64,000 bases of DNA from Neocallimastix lanati (nom. inval.) (lineage: Eukaryota > Neocallimastigomycota > Neocallimastigomycetes > Neocallimastigales > Neocallimastigaceae), in the NCBI GenBank assembly GCA_016946835.1, contig JACVTC010000042.1, positions 1,222,501-1,286,500 on the forward strand, in the 5' to 3' direction. Numbering within the stretch: the first letter of the stretch is position 1; each line of letters opens with the position of its first letter. Shown in pieces: positions 32,950 to 45,279 of this stretch. Under the pieces are notes generated by a model. The model was not told the DNA's origin. It saw nothing but the letters and a program-made list of their open reading frames with translations, and did no database searches. The position numbers and the translations under genes were made by a program.

Positions 32950-35900
32950 TTTTTTGTTTTGTTTTTAAATTAATTTTGAAATTTCAGTAAATTAATTGTA
33001 ATTTATTTTTTTTTAATCTATTTTGTATTTAACTAAAAAATATTAAGAATTTATTAAAATATTTATGATTGTTATACATATATTATACATATAACATAGT
33101 GTTCACGTTACTTGACAACCTATTAAAAAATACATTTCATTTTTTTTGAAATAAAAAAATAAAGAAAAATAAATATAAACCATAATAAATAAATAAAATA
33201 TAAATTATATTCTTATTATTTGGATTTTTTGATAGATTTGTTTTGTTTTAGTAAAATTAATCTTGAAATTTCAATAAATTAATTCAAAGATTTAACAGAA
33301 TTTAATTTACATCATATTTGTATTTAACTTAAAAATATTAAGAATTTATTAAAATATTTATGATTGTTATACATATATTATACATATAACATAGTGTTCA
33401 CGTTACTTGACAACCTATTAAAAAATACATTTCATTTTTTTTGAGTTATAAAAATAAAGAAAAATAAATATAAACCATAATAAATAAATAAAATATAAAT
33501 TATATTCTTATTATTTGGATTTTTTGTTAGTTTTATTTTATTTTAGTAAAATTAATTTTGAAATTTCAATAAATTAATTTAAAGATTTAACAGAATTTAA
33601 TTTACATCATATTTGTATTTAACTAAAAAATATTAAGAATTTATTAAAACATTTATGATTGTTATACATATATTATACATATAACATAGTGTTCACGTTA
33701 CTTGACAACCTATTAAAAAATACATTTCATTTTTTTTGAGTTATAAAAATAAAGAAAAATAAATATAAACCATAATAAATAAATAAAATATAAATTATAT
33801 TCTTATTATTTGGATTTTTTGTTAGTTTTATTTTATTTTAGTAAAATTAATTTTGAAATTTCAATAAATTAATTCAAAGATTTAACAGAATTTAATTTAC
33901 ATCATATTTGTATTTAACTTAAAAATATTAAGAATTTATTAATTAAATTATTTATGATTGTTATACATATATTATACATATAACATAGTGTTCACGTTAC
34001 TTGACAACCTATTAAAAAATACATTTCATTTTTTTTGAGTTATAAAAATAAAGAAAAATAAATATAAACCATAATAAATAAATAAAATATAAATTATATT
34101 CTTATTATTTGGATTTTTTGTTAGTTTTATTTTATTTTAGTAAAATTAATTTTGAAATTTCAATAAATTAATTTAAAGATTTAACAGAATTTAATTTACA
34201 TCATATTTGTATTTAACTAAAAAATATTAAGAATTTATTAAAACATTTATGATTGTTATACATATATTATACATATAACATAGTGTTCACGTTACTTGAC
34301 AACCTATTAAAAAATACATTTCATTTTTTTTGAGTTATAAAAATAAAGAAAAATAAATATAAACCATAATAAATAAATAAAATATAAATTATATTCTTAT
34401 TATTTGGATTTTTTGTTAGTTTTATTTTATTTTAGTAAAATTAATTTTGAAATTTCAATAAATTAATTCAAAGATTTAACAGAATTTAATTTACATCATA
34501 TTTGTATTTAACTTAAAAATATTAAGAATTTATTAATTAAATTATTTATGATTGTTATACATATATTATACATATAACATAGTGTTCACGTTACTTGACA
34601 ACCTATTAAAAAATACATTTCATTTTTTTTGAAATAAAAAAATAAAGAAAAATAAATATAAACCATAATAAATAAATAAAATATAAATTATATTCTTATT
34701 ATTTGGATTTTTTGATAGTTTTGTTTTATTTTAGTAAAATTAATCTTGAAATTTCAATAAATTAATTTAAAGATTTAACAGAATTTAATTTACATCATAT
34801 TTGTATTTAACTAAAAAATATTAAGAATTTATTAAAATATTTATGATTGTTATACATATATTATACATATAACATAGTGTTCACGTTACTTGACAACCTA
34901 TTAAAAAATACATTTCATTTTTTTTGAGTTATAAAAATAAAGAAAAATAAATATAAACCATAATAAATAAATAAAATATAAATTATATTCTTATTATTTG
35001 GATTTTTTGTTAGTTTTATTTTATTTTAGTAAAATTAATTTTGAAATTTCAATAAATTAATTTAAAGATTTAACAGAATTTAATTTACATCATATTTGTA
35101 TTTAACTAAAAAATATTAAGAATTTATTAAAATATTTATGATTGTTATACATATATTATACATATAACATAGTGTTCACGTTACTTGACAACCTATTAAA
35201 AAATACATTTCATTTTTTTTGAGTTATAAAAATAAAGAAAAATAAATATAAACCATAATAAATAAATAAAATATAAATTATATTCTTATTATTTGGATTT
35301 TTTGTTAGTTTTATTTTATTTTAGTAAAATTAATTTTGAAATTTCAATAAATTAATTTAAAGATTTAACAGAATTTAATTTACATCATATTTGTATTTAA
35401 CTAAAAAATATTAAGAATTTATTAAAACATTTATGATTGTTATACATATATTATACATATAACATAGTGTTCACGTTACTTGACAACCTATTAAAAAATA
35501 CATTTCATTTTTTTTGAGTTATAAAAATAAAGAAAAATAAATATAAACCATAATAAATAAATAAAATATAAATTATATTCTTATTATTTGGATTTTTTGT
35601 TAGTTTTATTTTATTTTAGTAAAATTAATTTTGAAATTTCAATAAATTAATTCAAAGATTTAACAGAATTTAATTTACATCATATTTGTATTTAACTTAA
35701 AAATATTAAGAATTTATTAATTAAATTATTTATGATTGTTATACATATATTATACATATAACATAGTGTTCACGTTACTTGACAACCTATTAAAAAATAC
35801 ATTTCATTTTTTTTGAAATAAAAAAATAAAGAAAAATAAATATAAACCATAATAAATAAATAAAATATAAATTATATTCTTATTATTTGGATTTTTTGAT

Positions 35901-37190
35901 AGTTTTGTTTTATTTTAGTAAAATTAATCTTGAAATTTCAATAAATTAATTTAAAGATTTAACAGAATTTAATTTACATCATATTTGTATTTAACTAAAA
36001 AATATTAAGAATTTATTAAAATATTTATGATTGTTATACATATATTATACATATAACATAGTGTTCACGTTACTTGACAACCTATTAAAAAATACATTTC
36101 ATTTTTTTTGAGTTATAAAAATAAAGAAAAATAAATATAAACCATAATAAATAAATAAAATATAAATTATATTCTTATTATTTGGATTTTTTGTTAGTTT
36201 TATTTTATTTTAGTAAAATTAATTTTGAAATTTCAATAAATTAATTTAAAGATTTAACAGAATTTAATTTACATCATATTTGTATTTAACTAAAAAATAT
36301 TAAGAATTTATTAAAATATTTATGATTGTTATACATATATTATACATATAACATAGTGTTCACGTTACTTGACAACCTATTAAAAAATACATTTCATTTT
36401 TTTTGAGTTATAAAAATAAAGAAAAATAAATATAAACCATAATAAATAAATAAAATATAAATTATATTCTTATTATTTGGATTTTTTGTTAGTTTTATTT
36501 TATTTTAGTAAAATTAATTTTGAAATTTCAATAAATTAATTTAAAGATTTAACAGAATTTAATTTACATCATATTTGTATTTAACTAAAAAATATTAAGA
36601 ATTTATTAAAACATTTATGATTGTTATACATATATTATACATATAACATAGTGTTCACGTTACTTGACAACCTATTAAAAAATACATTTCATTTTTTTTG
36701 AGTTATAAAAATAAAGAAAAATAAATATAAACCATAATAAATAAATAAAATATAAATTATATTCTTATTATTTGGATTTTTTGTTAGTTTTATTTTATTT
36801 TAGTAAAATTAATTTTGAAATTTCAATAAATTAATTTAAAGATTTAACAGAATTTAATTTACATCATATTTGTATTTAACTAAAAAATATTAAGAATTTA
36901 TTAAAATATTTATGATTGTTATACATATATTATACATATAACATAGTGTTCACGTTACTTGACAACCTATTAAAAAATACATTTCATTTTTTTTGAGTTA
37001 TAAAAATAAAGAAAAATAAATATAAAACATAATTAAAAAAATAATAAATAAATATAAAAAAATTATGAAACGTATTAAAAAATGATAAATAAAATTTATA
37101 TTTATAATTAAATTTTTCTATAGTTTTATTTTTTTTTAGATAAATTAATTTTGAAAATTCAAAAAATTAATTCAAAAATTTTAAATATTA
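32950..37190 (+). repeat. 295-bp satellite array, 14 monomers with higher-order structure
   Basis: The marker GTTCACGTTACTTGACAACC starts at 33101, 33396, 33691, 33990, 34285, 34584, 34879, 35174, 35469, 35768, 36063, 36358, 36653 and 36948. Spacing is 295 bases, or 299 where AATTAAATT replaces AAAAC/AAAAT before the TATTTATGATTG block. The marker is unchanged in all 14 copies, while the AT-rich remainder varies (GAAATAAAAAAA versus GAGTTATAAAAA; GATAGTTTTGTT versus GTTAGTTTTATT). Monomers 6-9 and 10-13 carry the same succession of variants, a four-monomer higher-order unit of about 1184 bases. Diverged half-monomers lie at both ends (32950-33060 and 37030-37190), the usual decay at satellite edges. 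No coding capacity. A centromeric or subtelomeric role is possible but not shown. Confidence 0.95.
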
Positions 37191-39222
37191 GTTATATATA
37201 AAATAAAAATAAAAAAAAATCTTAAAAATAAAAACGTATATTTAACAATATATATTTCAATAATTTTATTTTTAAATATAAATTTATTATTTTAATTATA
37301 AAATAAAGAATAAATTTCGATAAAAAAAATCATTTTTTAAAATATTTATTTACTTATCACATTTATATTTAGCATATTTATAATAAAATTCCATTATATA
37401 ATATTTTATAAAAATTTTACATAAAATAAAAATTAACATTATATATTAGAAATATAAGGTTTTATATAAAATATAATAAAAAAAAAAGTCTTAAAAATAT
37501 AAAAAATAATAAATAAAATATATATCAAAAGTTTTATTTGTAAATGTAAATTTATTATTTAGTTGATAAAAAGTAAAAAATTTAGATAAATTAAAATTTA
37601 AAAATATCATTTTATGAAAATTTTATATTCATCGAAAATATATACTCTAAATATATTAATTAACATTATTCTTATTTCAATTATCCATTCTGCAATAATT
37701 TAAATTTTTTTCCAATTATATATATTATTTAATTTAAAAAAAAAATTTTATTTTTAATTTTAAATTTTGTTCTGTAATAACTTACTTATTAAAATAAAGA
37801 TACTATTCAGTATATTACACAATTTTATGTTATCGAAACAAATTGAAACATTATATTAAATAACTTATTGAAAATTACTAAAGATCTAAATTCAATAAAG
37901 TAAATAAAAAAATAGTCATTATTAATATTTTCTAAAGAAAAAATTAAAAAATATATATATAAAGTCATATTAATAAAGTAATAAAAAAAATTCAATACTG
38001 GAAAATAAAAAATCAATAAAAATTAAAAAAGAAAGCAACATATATAATAATTAAAATATTATAAGCTTTATTTTAATTTTTATTTTTGAAAGATTTAAAT
38101 TCAACTTAAATCTTAATAAATGATAACAAAAAAAAAAAACTACCAAAAATGATTAATAATTTTATTTGAACTAAATGAATGATTAATAAATTCAATTATC
38201 TATAACAAAAATCCATATATTTGAATAAAAATCATAATTAAAAAAATAGCTTTCAAAAATTCAGAATAATAAGACAAAAATTGGAATTAGTAAAAAATAA
38301 AAAATTAAAAAAAAAAATAAAATAATTTAATAAAAAACATTATAATTACTAATAGTTTTTCGATATATTAAATTAATGAAAATTACATCGCAACTTGATA
38401 TTATTTTAAAATATATATTGATAGTTTTATTCTATTTTATTTATTATATATTTTATTTAAAATAAAATTTTTATATTATTTTTTTATTATTGAAAAATTT
38501 ATTAATAATAAAATTTATTACTACTTTATTATTAAAATTTTGTTTATAAAAAAATATAAAATTAGATATAATAAAAAATTAAAAAAAAAATAATATAAAT
38601 AATTTTATTAAAAAATTTATACATTAATCTAAAATTTTTTTATTTTTTTCACTTCTATTTTAAAATTTACTTAAATTTAATTAATATATATTTAATGAAA
38701 TATCCATTGATATTTTATATATATATTAACATTTCATTTATAAAACTTTTAATATTAAAAATTTTTTTTATTATAATTATTTTATAGATATTATAATAAA
38801 AATATTAAAAATTTAATTATTTATTAAAATATTAAAATAATTATTGCTACAATAAAATTTATAATTATTTCTATTATAAAAATATATTAATACTAAAAAT
38901 AATTAAAAAATATTTATTAAAGATATTAATATATTAAAAAATATAACAAAACATTTTAAAAAAATAAGAATTTTATTTTTATATTTTTATTTCTTTTATT
39001 TAAATACTTATAATATTATTACAATATATTCATATTTATATTATACATGATGAATGAAATTTTAATATTAATAAATAAATAAATTTAAAAATGTATTAAA
39101 TATAAATTTATTATTAATAAAAAGAAAAAAATAATTATATTTACAAAATTATTAAAAAATATTATTTAAAAAAGATTATTATTCTTTTATTTTTATGTTT
39201 TATTGATTTTTTTTGTTAATAA
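37191..39222. other. AT-rich stretch without genes
   Basis: Only diffuse AT-rich sequence. The short minus frame at 37825-38016 is Phe/Ile/Asn-rich, lacks any motif and is not called. Confidence 0.5.
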
Positions 39223-40209
39223 TTATTTAGGAGGTTTTTGCATATATTTTATGAAAAACTTATTATTTTTTTTAAATTTTTTAATACTACTATAATCATT
39301 ATTTGAAATATATTTGCTATAGAGTTCATGTTTCCTAATTAAAATTTTATTAAATTGATTTCTTATATAATTTTCATTTATAAATTCTTTTTTATTCTCA
39401 TTTTGAAATATTGAAATTTCAACATGCTTATGTATAATTTCATATAAAAATTGAAGTTTTATATCGTTTTCATAATTTTTATCTAAATATTTAAAATGAT
39501 AATCGAAAAATTCTAGTCCACTAGAACGTTCTTCCGATGTTTCATATTTGAATAACTTTAGAATTTTAGTAAAATCCCTTTTTCGAAAGTAAGTAATATA
39601 CCACATAAAAGAAATGCTGATAACATGCTTGAATATATTTTCATTTTCATTTTTTTTTTCTTTTTCATTAATCCCTTTTTCATTTATTTCTTTTTCTCTT
39701 TTTTTTTCATTTTTTTTTACAATTTTCTTTTTTTCTCTTAATTTATTATTATTATTATTATTATCATAATAATTATTATAGTTATTCTCGATATTCTTAT
39801 TAAATACTGTAATTTTATCAAATGTAAATATAAATAAGTCGAAGTCTTTTTGAAAAATTAAATTAAAATCATTACGACTAAAAACATACTGATTTTTTAC
39901 TAAAATTGAAATAGCGTCTTTACATAAATATTCATTTGAAATTAAATATTTTAATAACGTCATATTATTATATTTTTTATTAATATTGGCTCCTTTTTCA
40001 ATTAAAAATTCAATTATTTTATAATTTTTATAAATGAATGAATTGAGTAATGGTGAAATTAATTTATTATTTATTAAATAATAATAGTCTACATTATTTA
40101 TATCGCACCATTCATAAATTTGTTTAATTAATTTATCGCTACATCCACATTGAATTGAGTAACATAAAATGTCAAAATTTTTATTTTGCAATTTTTCTTT
40201 TGATATCAT
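39223..40209 (-). CDS. Ankyrin-repeat protein with central Lys/Glu-rich and Asn-run linker
   Basis: 328 codons, open on the minus strand from ATG 40209 to TAA 39223. Residues ~10-115 are ankyrin-like: S-P-L-L-N-S-F-I-Y-K-N, K-I-I-E-F-L-I-E-K-G-A-N-I-N and M-T-L-L-K-Y-L-I match repeat helices and the GA-N-x hairpin. Then come an N-run (near 145-155) and a highly charged stretch (about 158-195, K-K-N-E-K-K-R-E-K-E and similar), likely a coiled or disordered linker. The C-terminal ~130 residues are unassigned. An upstream ATG at 40289 gives M-D-N-D-I-K-E-I-K-Y-Y-V in another frame that meets this one near TTTTAGGGG (about 40215), so a one-base indel may have removed the true N-terminus. Ankyrin repeats bind proteins; the partner is unknown. 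A poor match to adjacent AT-rich DNA and an open frame suggest a recently live gene. Confidence 0.7.
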   Translation of the reverse strand: MISKEKLQNKNFDILCYSIQCGCSDKLIKQIYEWCDINNVDYYYLINNKLISPLLNSFIYKNYKIIEFLIEKGANINKKYNNMTLLKYLISNEYLCKDAISILVKNQYVFSRNDFNLIFQKDFDLFIFTFDKITVFNKNIENNYNNYYDNNNNNNKLREKKKIVKKNEKKREKEINEKGINEKEKKNENENIFKHVISISFMWYITYFRKRDFTKILKLFKYETSEERSSGLEFFDYHFKYLDKNYENDIKLQFLYEIIHKHVEISIFQNENKKEFINENYIRNQFNKILIRKHELYSKYISNNDYSSIKKFKKNNKFFIKYMQKPPK

Positions 40210-41553
40210 AAAACCCCTAAAATTTCTTCTAAATTATTATAATCATTTTTTTCAACATAGTATTTTATTTCTTTAATATCATTGTCCATTTTATAAAAGT
40301 TTGAAATATATTTTGATAGAAATTTTATTTTTTAAATATTACTTATAATAATAACTTTAATAGTGATTTAATAAGTATTAAAAATAAAAGAACAATAAAA
40401 ATTGTTAAACATATTTATTATTTTTTAAATTTATTATATTATATTGAAAATAATTTAATTAAAATTAAAGTTTATAAAGTAAAATTTAAAGTACATTGTA
40501 ATTATATTACTAAATATAAATTAAATTATTACTTAAATAAAGTTTTTTAATTATACTACTTTAATAAATCTATTTTCAAATAATAAAAATTAAGAAATAT
40601 TAAATGCAAATTATTTATATTTCTATATAAATTTATTAAATTTAATAATATGAAATTAACATAAAGATTTTTAATAAAAATAAAATATTAATTTATTTTA
40701 AATAAATTATAAAATTGTATTAATCAAAAAATAAATAATTTTTATTATAATATTTTTAAAAAATATATGTGGAATTATATATAATAAATATATTTTTTAA
40801 TCAAATAATTTTAATGTTATTGAATAATTAATTCAAAACCCAATTTATAGTATTTTTTAAATTAAAATAATTTAATAATTCAAACTAATATTTTTTTATC
40901 ATTTTTAATATTATTTTTTTTTATTTTATATTTAAATAACTAAAAAAATAAAATAATATAAAGTTTATTGATATATAAAACCTATGATTTATATATAAGT
41001 ATGTTTTATTATTTGTTAAATTTTTCAAAAAATATATAAATAATGATATTAAAACTTAATATAATTATTTAAAATTTCGAATTTTGAAAAATAATTTTAA
41101 GTTTTATTAAATTTATATAAAAATGTAATATTAATTTTAGAAGAGAAATTAAAAAAATAATAAAAAAAATATAAATATTTATAATAGATTTAAAGTTATA
41201 AAAAACATAAATATAGTAAATTATCTATATATATAATTTAGTAGAAAATAATTTACATATTTTGGATTATATATTATATAAGAAATTATTTTGAAAATAT
41301 ATATTATTTATTCAAATTATTATTAAATATTATTTATAATATTTAAAAAATTAATATTTATTATTTAATTAATTGTAATTAATATTTAAAGAAAACTTAA
41401 TATAAATATAATAAACATTTTATTATTTTTTTATTATTGATTAGTATATTATTTTCTAATTATTTATTATTAATAGTTTTTGTAATAAGTTATTATATAA
41501 CAATAATAAATATAAATTTATATAAATATTTAAATACTGTTAATTTACCTTAT
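40210..41553. other. AT-rich stretch upstream of the ankyrin gene
   Basis: 40210-40289 probably carries the frameshifted first exon of the ankyrin gene. The rest shows no supported feature. Confidence 0.4.
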
Positions 41554-42620
41554 TGTTATAATATATGAAACATGTGAAATAAGTGTCATATTTAGTAAAA
41601 AAAATAATAAATAAATAATTGAAGCATATTTAATTCATGTCAAAAATATTAATAAATATTGTAATAAATTAAATATATAATATTTTGTGAATTATCGAAT
41701 TATGTTACTCAGCCTTACACGATCTAACAACTTACTTATTCAAACATAAGTTATGTCAAAAAAAATAATAATCTTAAGTTCTCTAAATTGAAATTTTGAA
41801 ATTTTGAAACCTATGGATATACACATATCTTATCAAAAAAGCCAGTATGAAATGTTTAAATAAAAATAAAATAAAGAATAAATACACTAATGGATTTGTA
41901 AATAATAATACCTTCTTTATTCCTATATATATTTGCGTATATAAGTTATTACTAACAAGGTGGATGTATATTGCACATTAAATTCCCATTAGATTTTAAT
42001 TACCATATTAAATGAAATTAATTTCTTACTACTAATATTTATATATAAAATTAAATTACTAATATTTGTTAACTAGTTAAATAAATTTAAAAAACTCATA
42101 TCACAATAGAAAAATTATAGTATTTAATCTAATTAAAACTAAAATTATATTTGTGTTATAAATTACAAATTATGAATAATTTTATAAAAAATTTAAAAAT
42201 TTATTTAATATAAATTCTCCGATGTCCTTTACAAATAAAATAAATATAATAGTTTCATCATACATAGTACAACTACAACATTATAAGCAATCTGAAGGTT
42301 AGTACTAAACCTACAAAAGAAAAGATATAGAAGGTTTTATCTTATTCAGAAAGAATGACACTTTAGTTACCTCTTACCAACAAAAGTGCAGAATTAGGAA
42401 AATTTGGTTTAAAGAAATAATACATATATTTACAGACAAATTGAATAGTTTTATTCAAAAAATTATATTTGATGAGGAATGTCAGAATATGAAAAAATAT
42501 GAAATAAGTGTCAAATTTTGTATAAACATATTAAATAACTAAATGAATAATATTTAATATATGTCAAATATATTAATGAATTTTGTAATTAAATTTATAA
42601 GCTATAATATAAACATATAA
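41554..42620 (+). mobile_element. Diverged pair of LTR-like repeats, about 925 bases apart
   Basis: TGTTATAATATATGAAACAT, then GTGAAATAAGTGTCATATTT at 41554 and TGTCAGAATATGAAAAAATA, then TGAAATAAGTGTCAAATTTT at 42480 align for about 130 bases. A purine-rich stretch (GATGAGGAA) directly precedes the second. Start TG and a preceding purine tract are LTR-like. Internal DNA (41700-42470) includes GC-richer patches (41700-41760, 42225-42400) but no recognisable gag or pol. The far ends are not defined. Confidence 0.4.
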
Positions 42621-43379
42621 ATACATGTAAATTCGTATTAGTTCAAATCTTTAGTTAATAATATATGTAATTCAAATAATTTTTAATCGTAATATATCCA
42701 TTTAATAGAATTTTAACATTAAATTTCCAAATTTCTAATACTTATTATTCAAAAAATTCGATATAAATTCTTAAAAAAAGTATATATTTTAAATAAATAT
42801 TTTAAAAATAAATATTATTATTTATAACTAATTTTATATAAATATTTAATTATTTTTTTTATTATTAATAAAGACATCTTGATAAATTTTCAAATTCTTA
42901 ATGTTAATTTAAAAATAAATATACGATTTTATTTTAATATATCTGCTATTAATTTTCTTATTTATTTATTATATATTATATTAATTAGCTTAATTATTAT
43001 CAATGATATATATATATGTTTTATAATTAATATGAAATATTTTTATTAAATATGCTATTTATATAACTAATATTAATTTATTAATAATTACTTAATTTGG
43101 ATAAAAATATGTAATTTTTATTAACGCAATTATTATATTTTTTATTTTAAGAATTTTAATAAAATTATAAAATATAATTTTAAAACTTATAAATATTGTA
43201 ATATTAATATGTATAATGCATATTTATATCTAAATAAAACAATAATTTAATATTATTTAATATTTATTAAAGTACTTTTTAAAAAAATCATAATAAAGAT
43301 AAATATCATATTTATTATATCGTTTTTAATTTATTTTGAAATATGATACTAAGTACCTGTATTGACTTCGTTATTTTCT
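42621..43379. other. AT-rich stretch without genes
   Basis: No feature is seen. Confidence 0.45.
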
Positions 43380-45250
43380 TGATCCTGGAATATGAATTAT
43401 TGTTAAATTAAAAGTAGGAGCTAGCAGTAATGTTTTTGGTAATTTATAATATGGTTCTAATTCACTAAAATGGAACACTGGATATATGTTTGGGAATGAT
43501 GAACGACTAATATCTAACAATTAATTTTTCTTTTCCTTGTTGATACCTATCATATAAATGATCCATACTTTCTTGTGGTTAGTTTGTAAAAAGTAATGCG
43601 TTTTAATTCTCTTGCTTTTTCAACTACTCTTTATTTAATAATTTTTATCTGGGATTGTTATCGAATCTAATTTTGCACATATTGTCCATGTATCAAATTT
43701 GAGCTATCTCCAATATATGCTTGACGTTTCCTTAGTTGTGGTCAAAACTGTTAATTATCTTAACTTCACCTAGCTGGTGCACTAAGTCCGCTTCCTTTGG
43801 TGAATTATAAATCTGGTAGTTATACAAGGCAAGGAATTATGACTGTTGGGTAGAAGCGAGGATTGAATATTTATATCAGAATTCTATAATAATTTAAGCT
43901 TTCGTCATTATAAATTTCAACCAAGCACCGTAAGTTTTTATTTAAGCATTAACCCTAACCCCTAGCTTACAGTTTCGTGGTATGCTATACATGTTTTTCA
44001 AATGTTTTCGAATATACCATGATATAGTCAAGTTAAACTTGATAGTATTGACCGAAATATTCACTAAAGATATCATTCACGAAGCTTTGGATCACTGCTG
44101 TTGCATTTGTTAGTTCGAAAGGTATTATTAAATACTCAAATTGACCAAACTTGGTGTTGAAGACTTTCTTATACTAGTCACTTTCTCGAATTCGTACCAA
44201 GTTATATACAGAATTTTGATCAAACTTGGAGAATACCACTGGTGCTCATAGCTTCAAAAACTGCGTTAATTCTTACAATAGGATAGGCATTCCTTTTCGT
44301 TCATTGATTCAGCTTCTTATAATCAATGCATAGTTGTAATTCCCCTGAATTCTTGGGTACGAAAAACAAAATAACCAACTGGAGATTCTGATCTTCCAAT
44401 GAACCCTTTAACCAAATTTTCTTCTATATATTCTTTAATAATTTTTTCTCTTTCACTCCTAGAATATAAAGCTCCTTTGTAAAGTGGTGTATCAGGCTCT
44501 AGCTCTATCTTACAATTGTATGGTCTATATTCTGGTAATGTTTCATCGATTTTTTCATTGAAGACTTCTGTTAAGTCTTCATAATACTTATAAAATATTT
44601 CAAAGATAGACATTAGATTCTCTGGACCATTTTTAATTGTTTCTGCTTTAGATCTTCTAGGTTTATCATATCTAAAAAATCCTTTTTCTCACTATTATTT
44701 TATTCAACTCTTTCCGTAGGATTTTTATTAATTTTGCTTTCATTTAAATTTTTCCTTTTTGTATTATGAACCAATCCGCCTATATAGCATAATCTACTAA
44801 ATAGTATCAGTAATCATCAATATATTCTATACTTCATTCCGGTAAAATTGTACTATCAAATCATACATTTTATCTTTTATTCTTTTGTTATCTAAAACCT
44901 AATTTATGAACTATTTTATGCGTGCTATTGTCTTTGCTTTCTTTTGCTCATCTATTTCTTTATTGCTAATCTGTACCATGTAAATACATTTACCTTCACA
45001 CTCTCCTAGAGAATATGGTAATCCTGGCCTTTTCGTTGTAAATTTTAAAAACTTTTGTTTGCTGATAATGAACATCCTTTTTCCTAAAAATAAAAAGTCT
45101 ATTCATGAATCTAGAACCTACAATAATAATTCTTGGCATATACTTCTTGTACTAAAGTAATATATTTGAATTTACCAGTATGCCTGTCGACTATATTTAA
45201 TTTTATCTGTAACTCTTCTGTCACTTGTGATATCGACTCTAGAACCTTTT
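43380..45250 (-). pseudogene. Ty3/gypsy pol fragment (protease edge, RT, then integrase C-terminus)
   Basis: Read on the minus strand. A 96-codon open piece at 44323-44613 holds the RT entry: E-Y-R-P-Y-N-C-K-I-E-L-E, D-T-P-L-Y-K, E-Y-I-E-E-N-L-V-K-G-F-I and S-E-S-P-V-G-Y. Below it, frame-shifted pieces follow RT order: F-N-T-K-F-G-Q-F-E-Y, I-P-F-E-L-T-N-A, then L-D-Y-I-M-V-Y-S, where the expected catalytic L-D-D-I has Tyr for the second Asp. From about 43860 to 43380 comes an integrase C-terminal tail (H-I-L-E-I-A-Q, later I-I-H-I-P-G-S-R-K-like) matching 53100-53500 in the opposite orientation, with RNase H and the integrase core deleted. The enzyme would have copied element RNA into DNA. 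It is dead. Confidence 0.8.
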
Positions 45251-45279
45251 AATATCGAATGCATACAATACAGAGTACT

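Noticed and set aside
33060-37030. CRISPR array
   Set aside because: Repeats are contiguous 295-bp monomers with no short repeat-unique spacer pattern.
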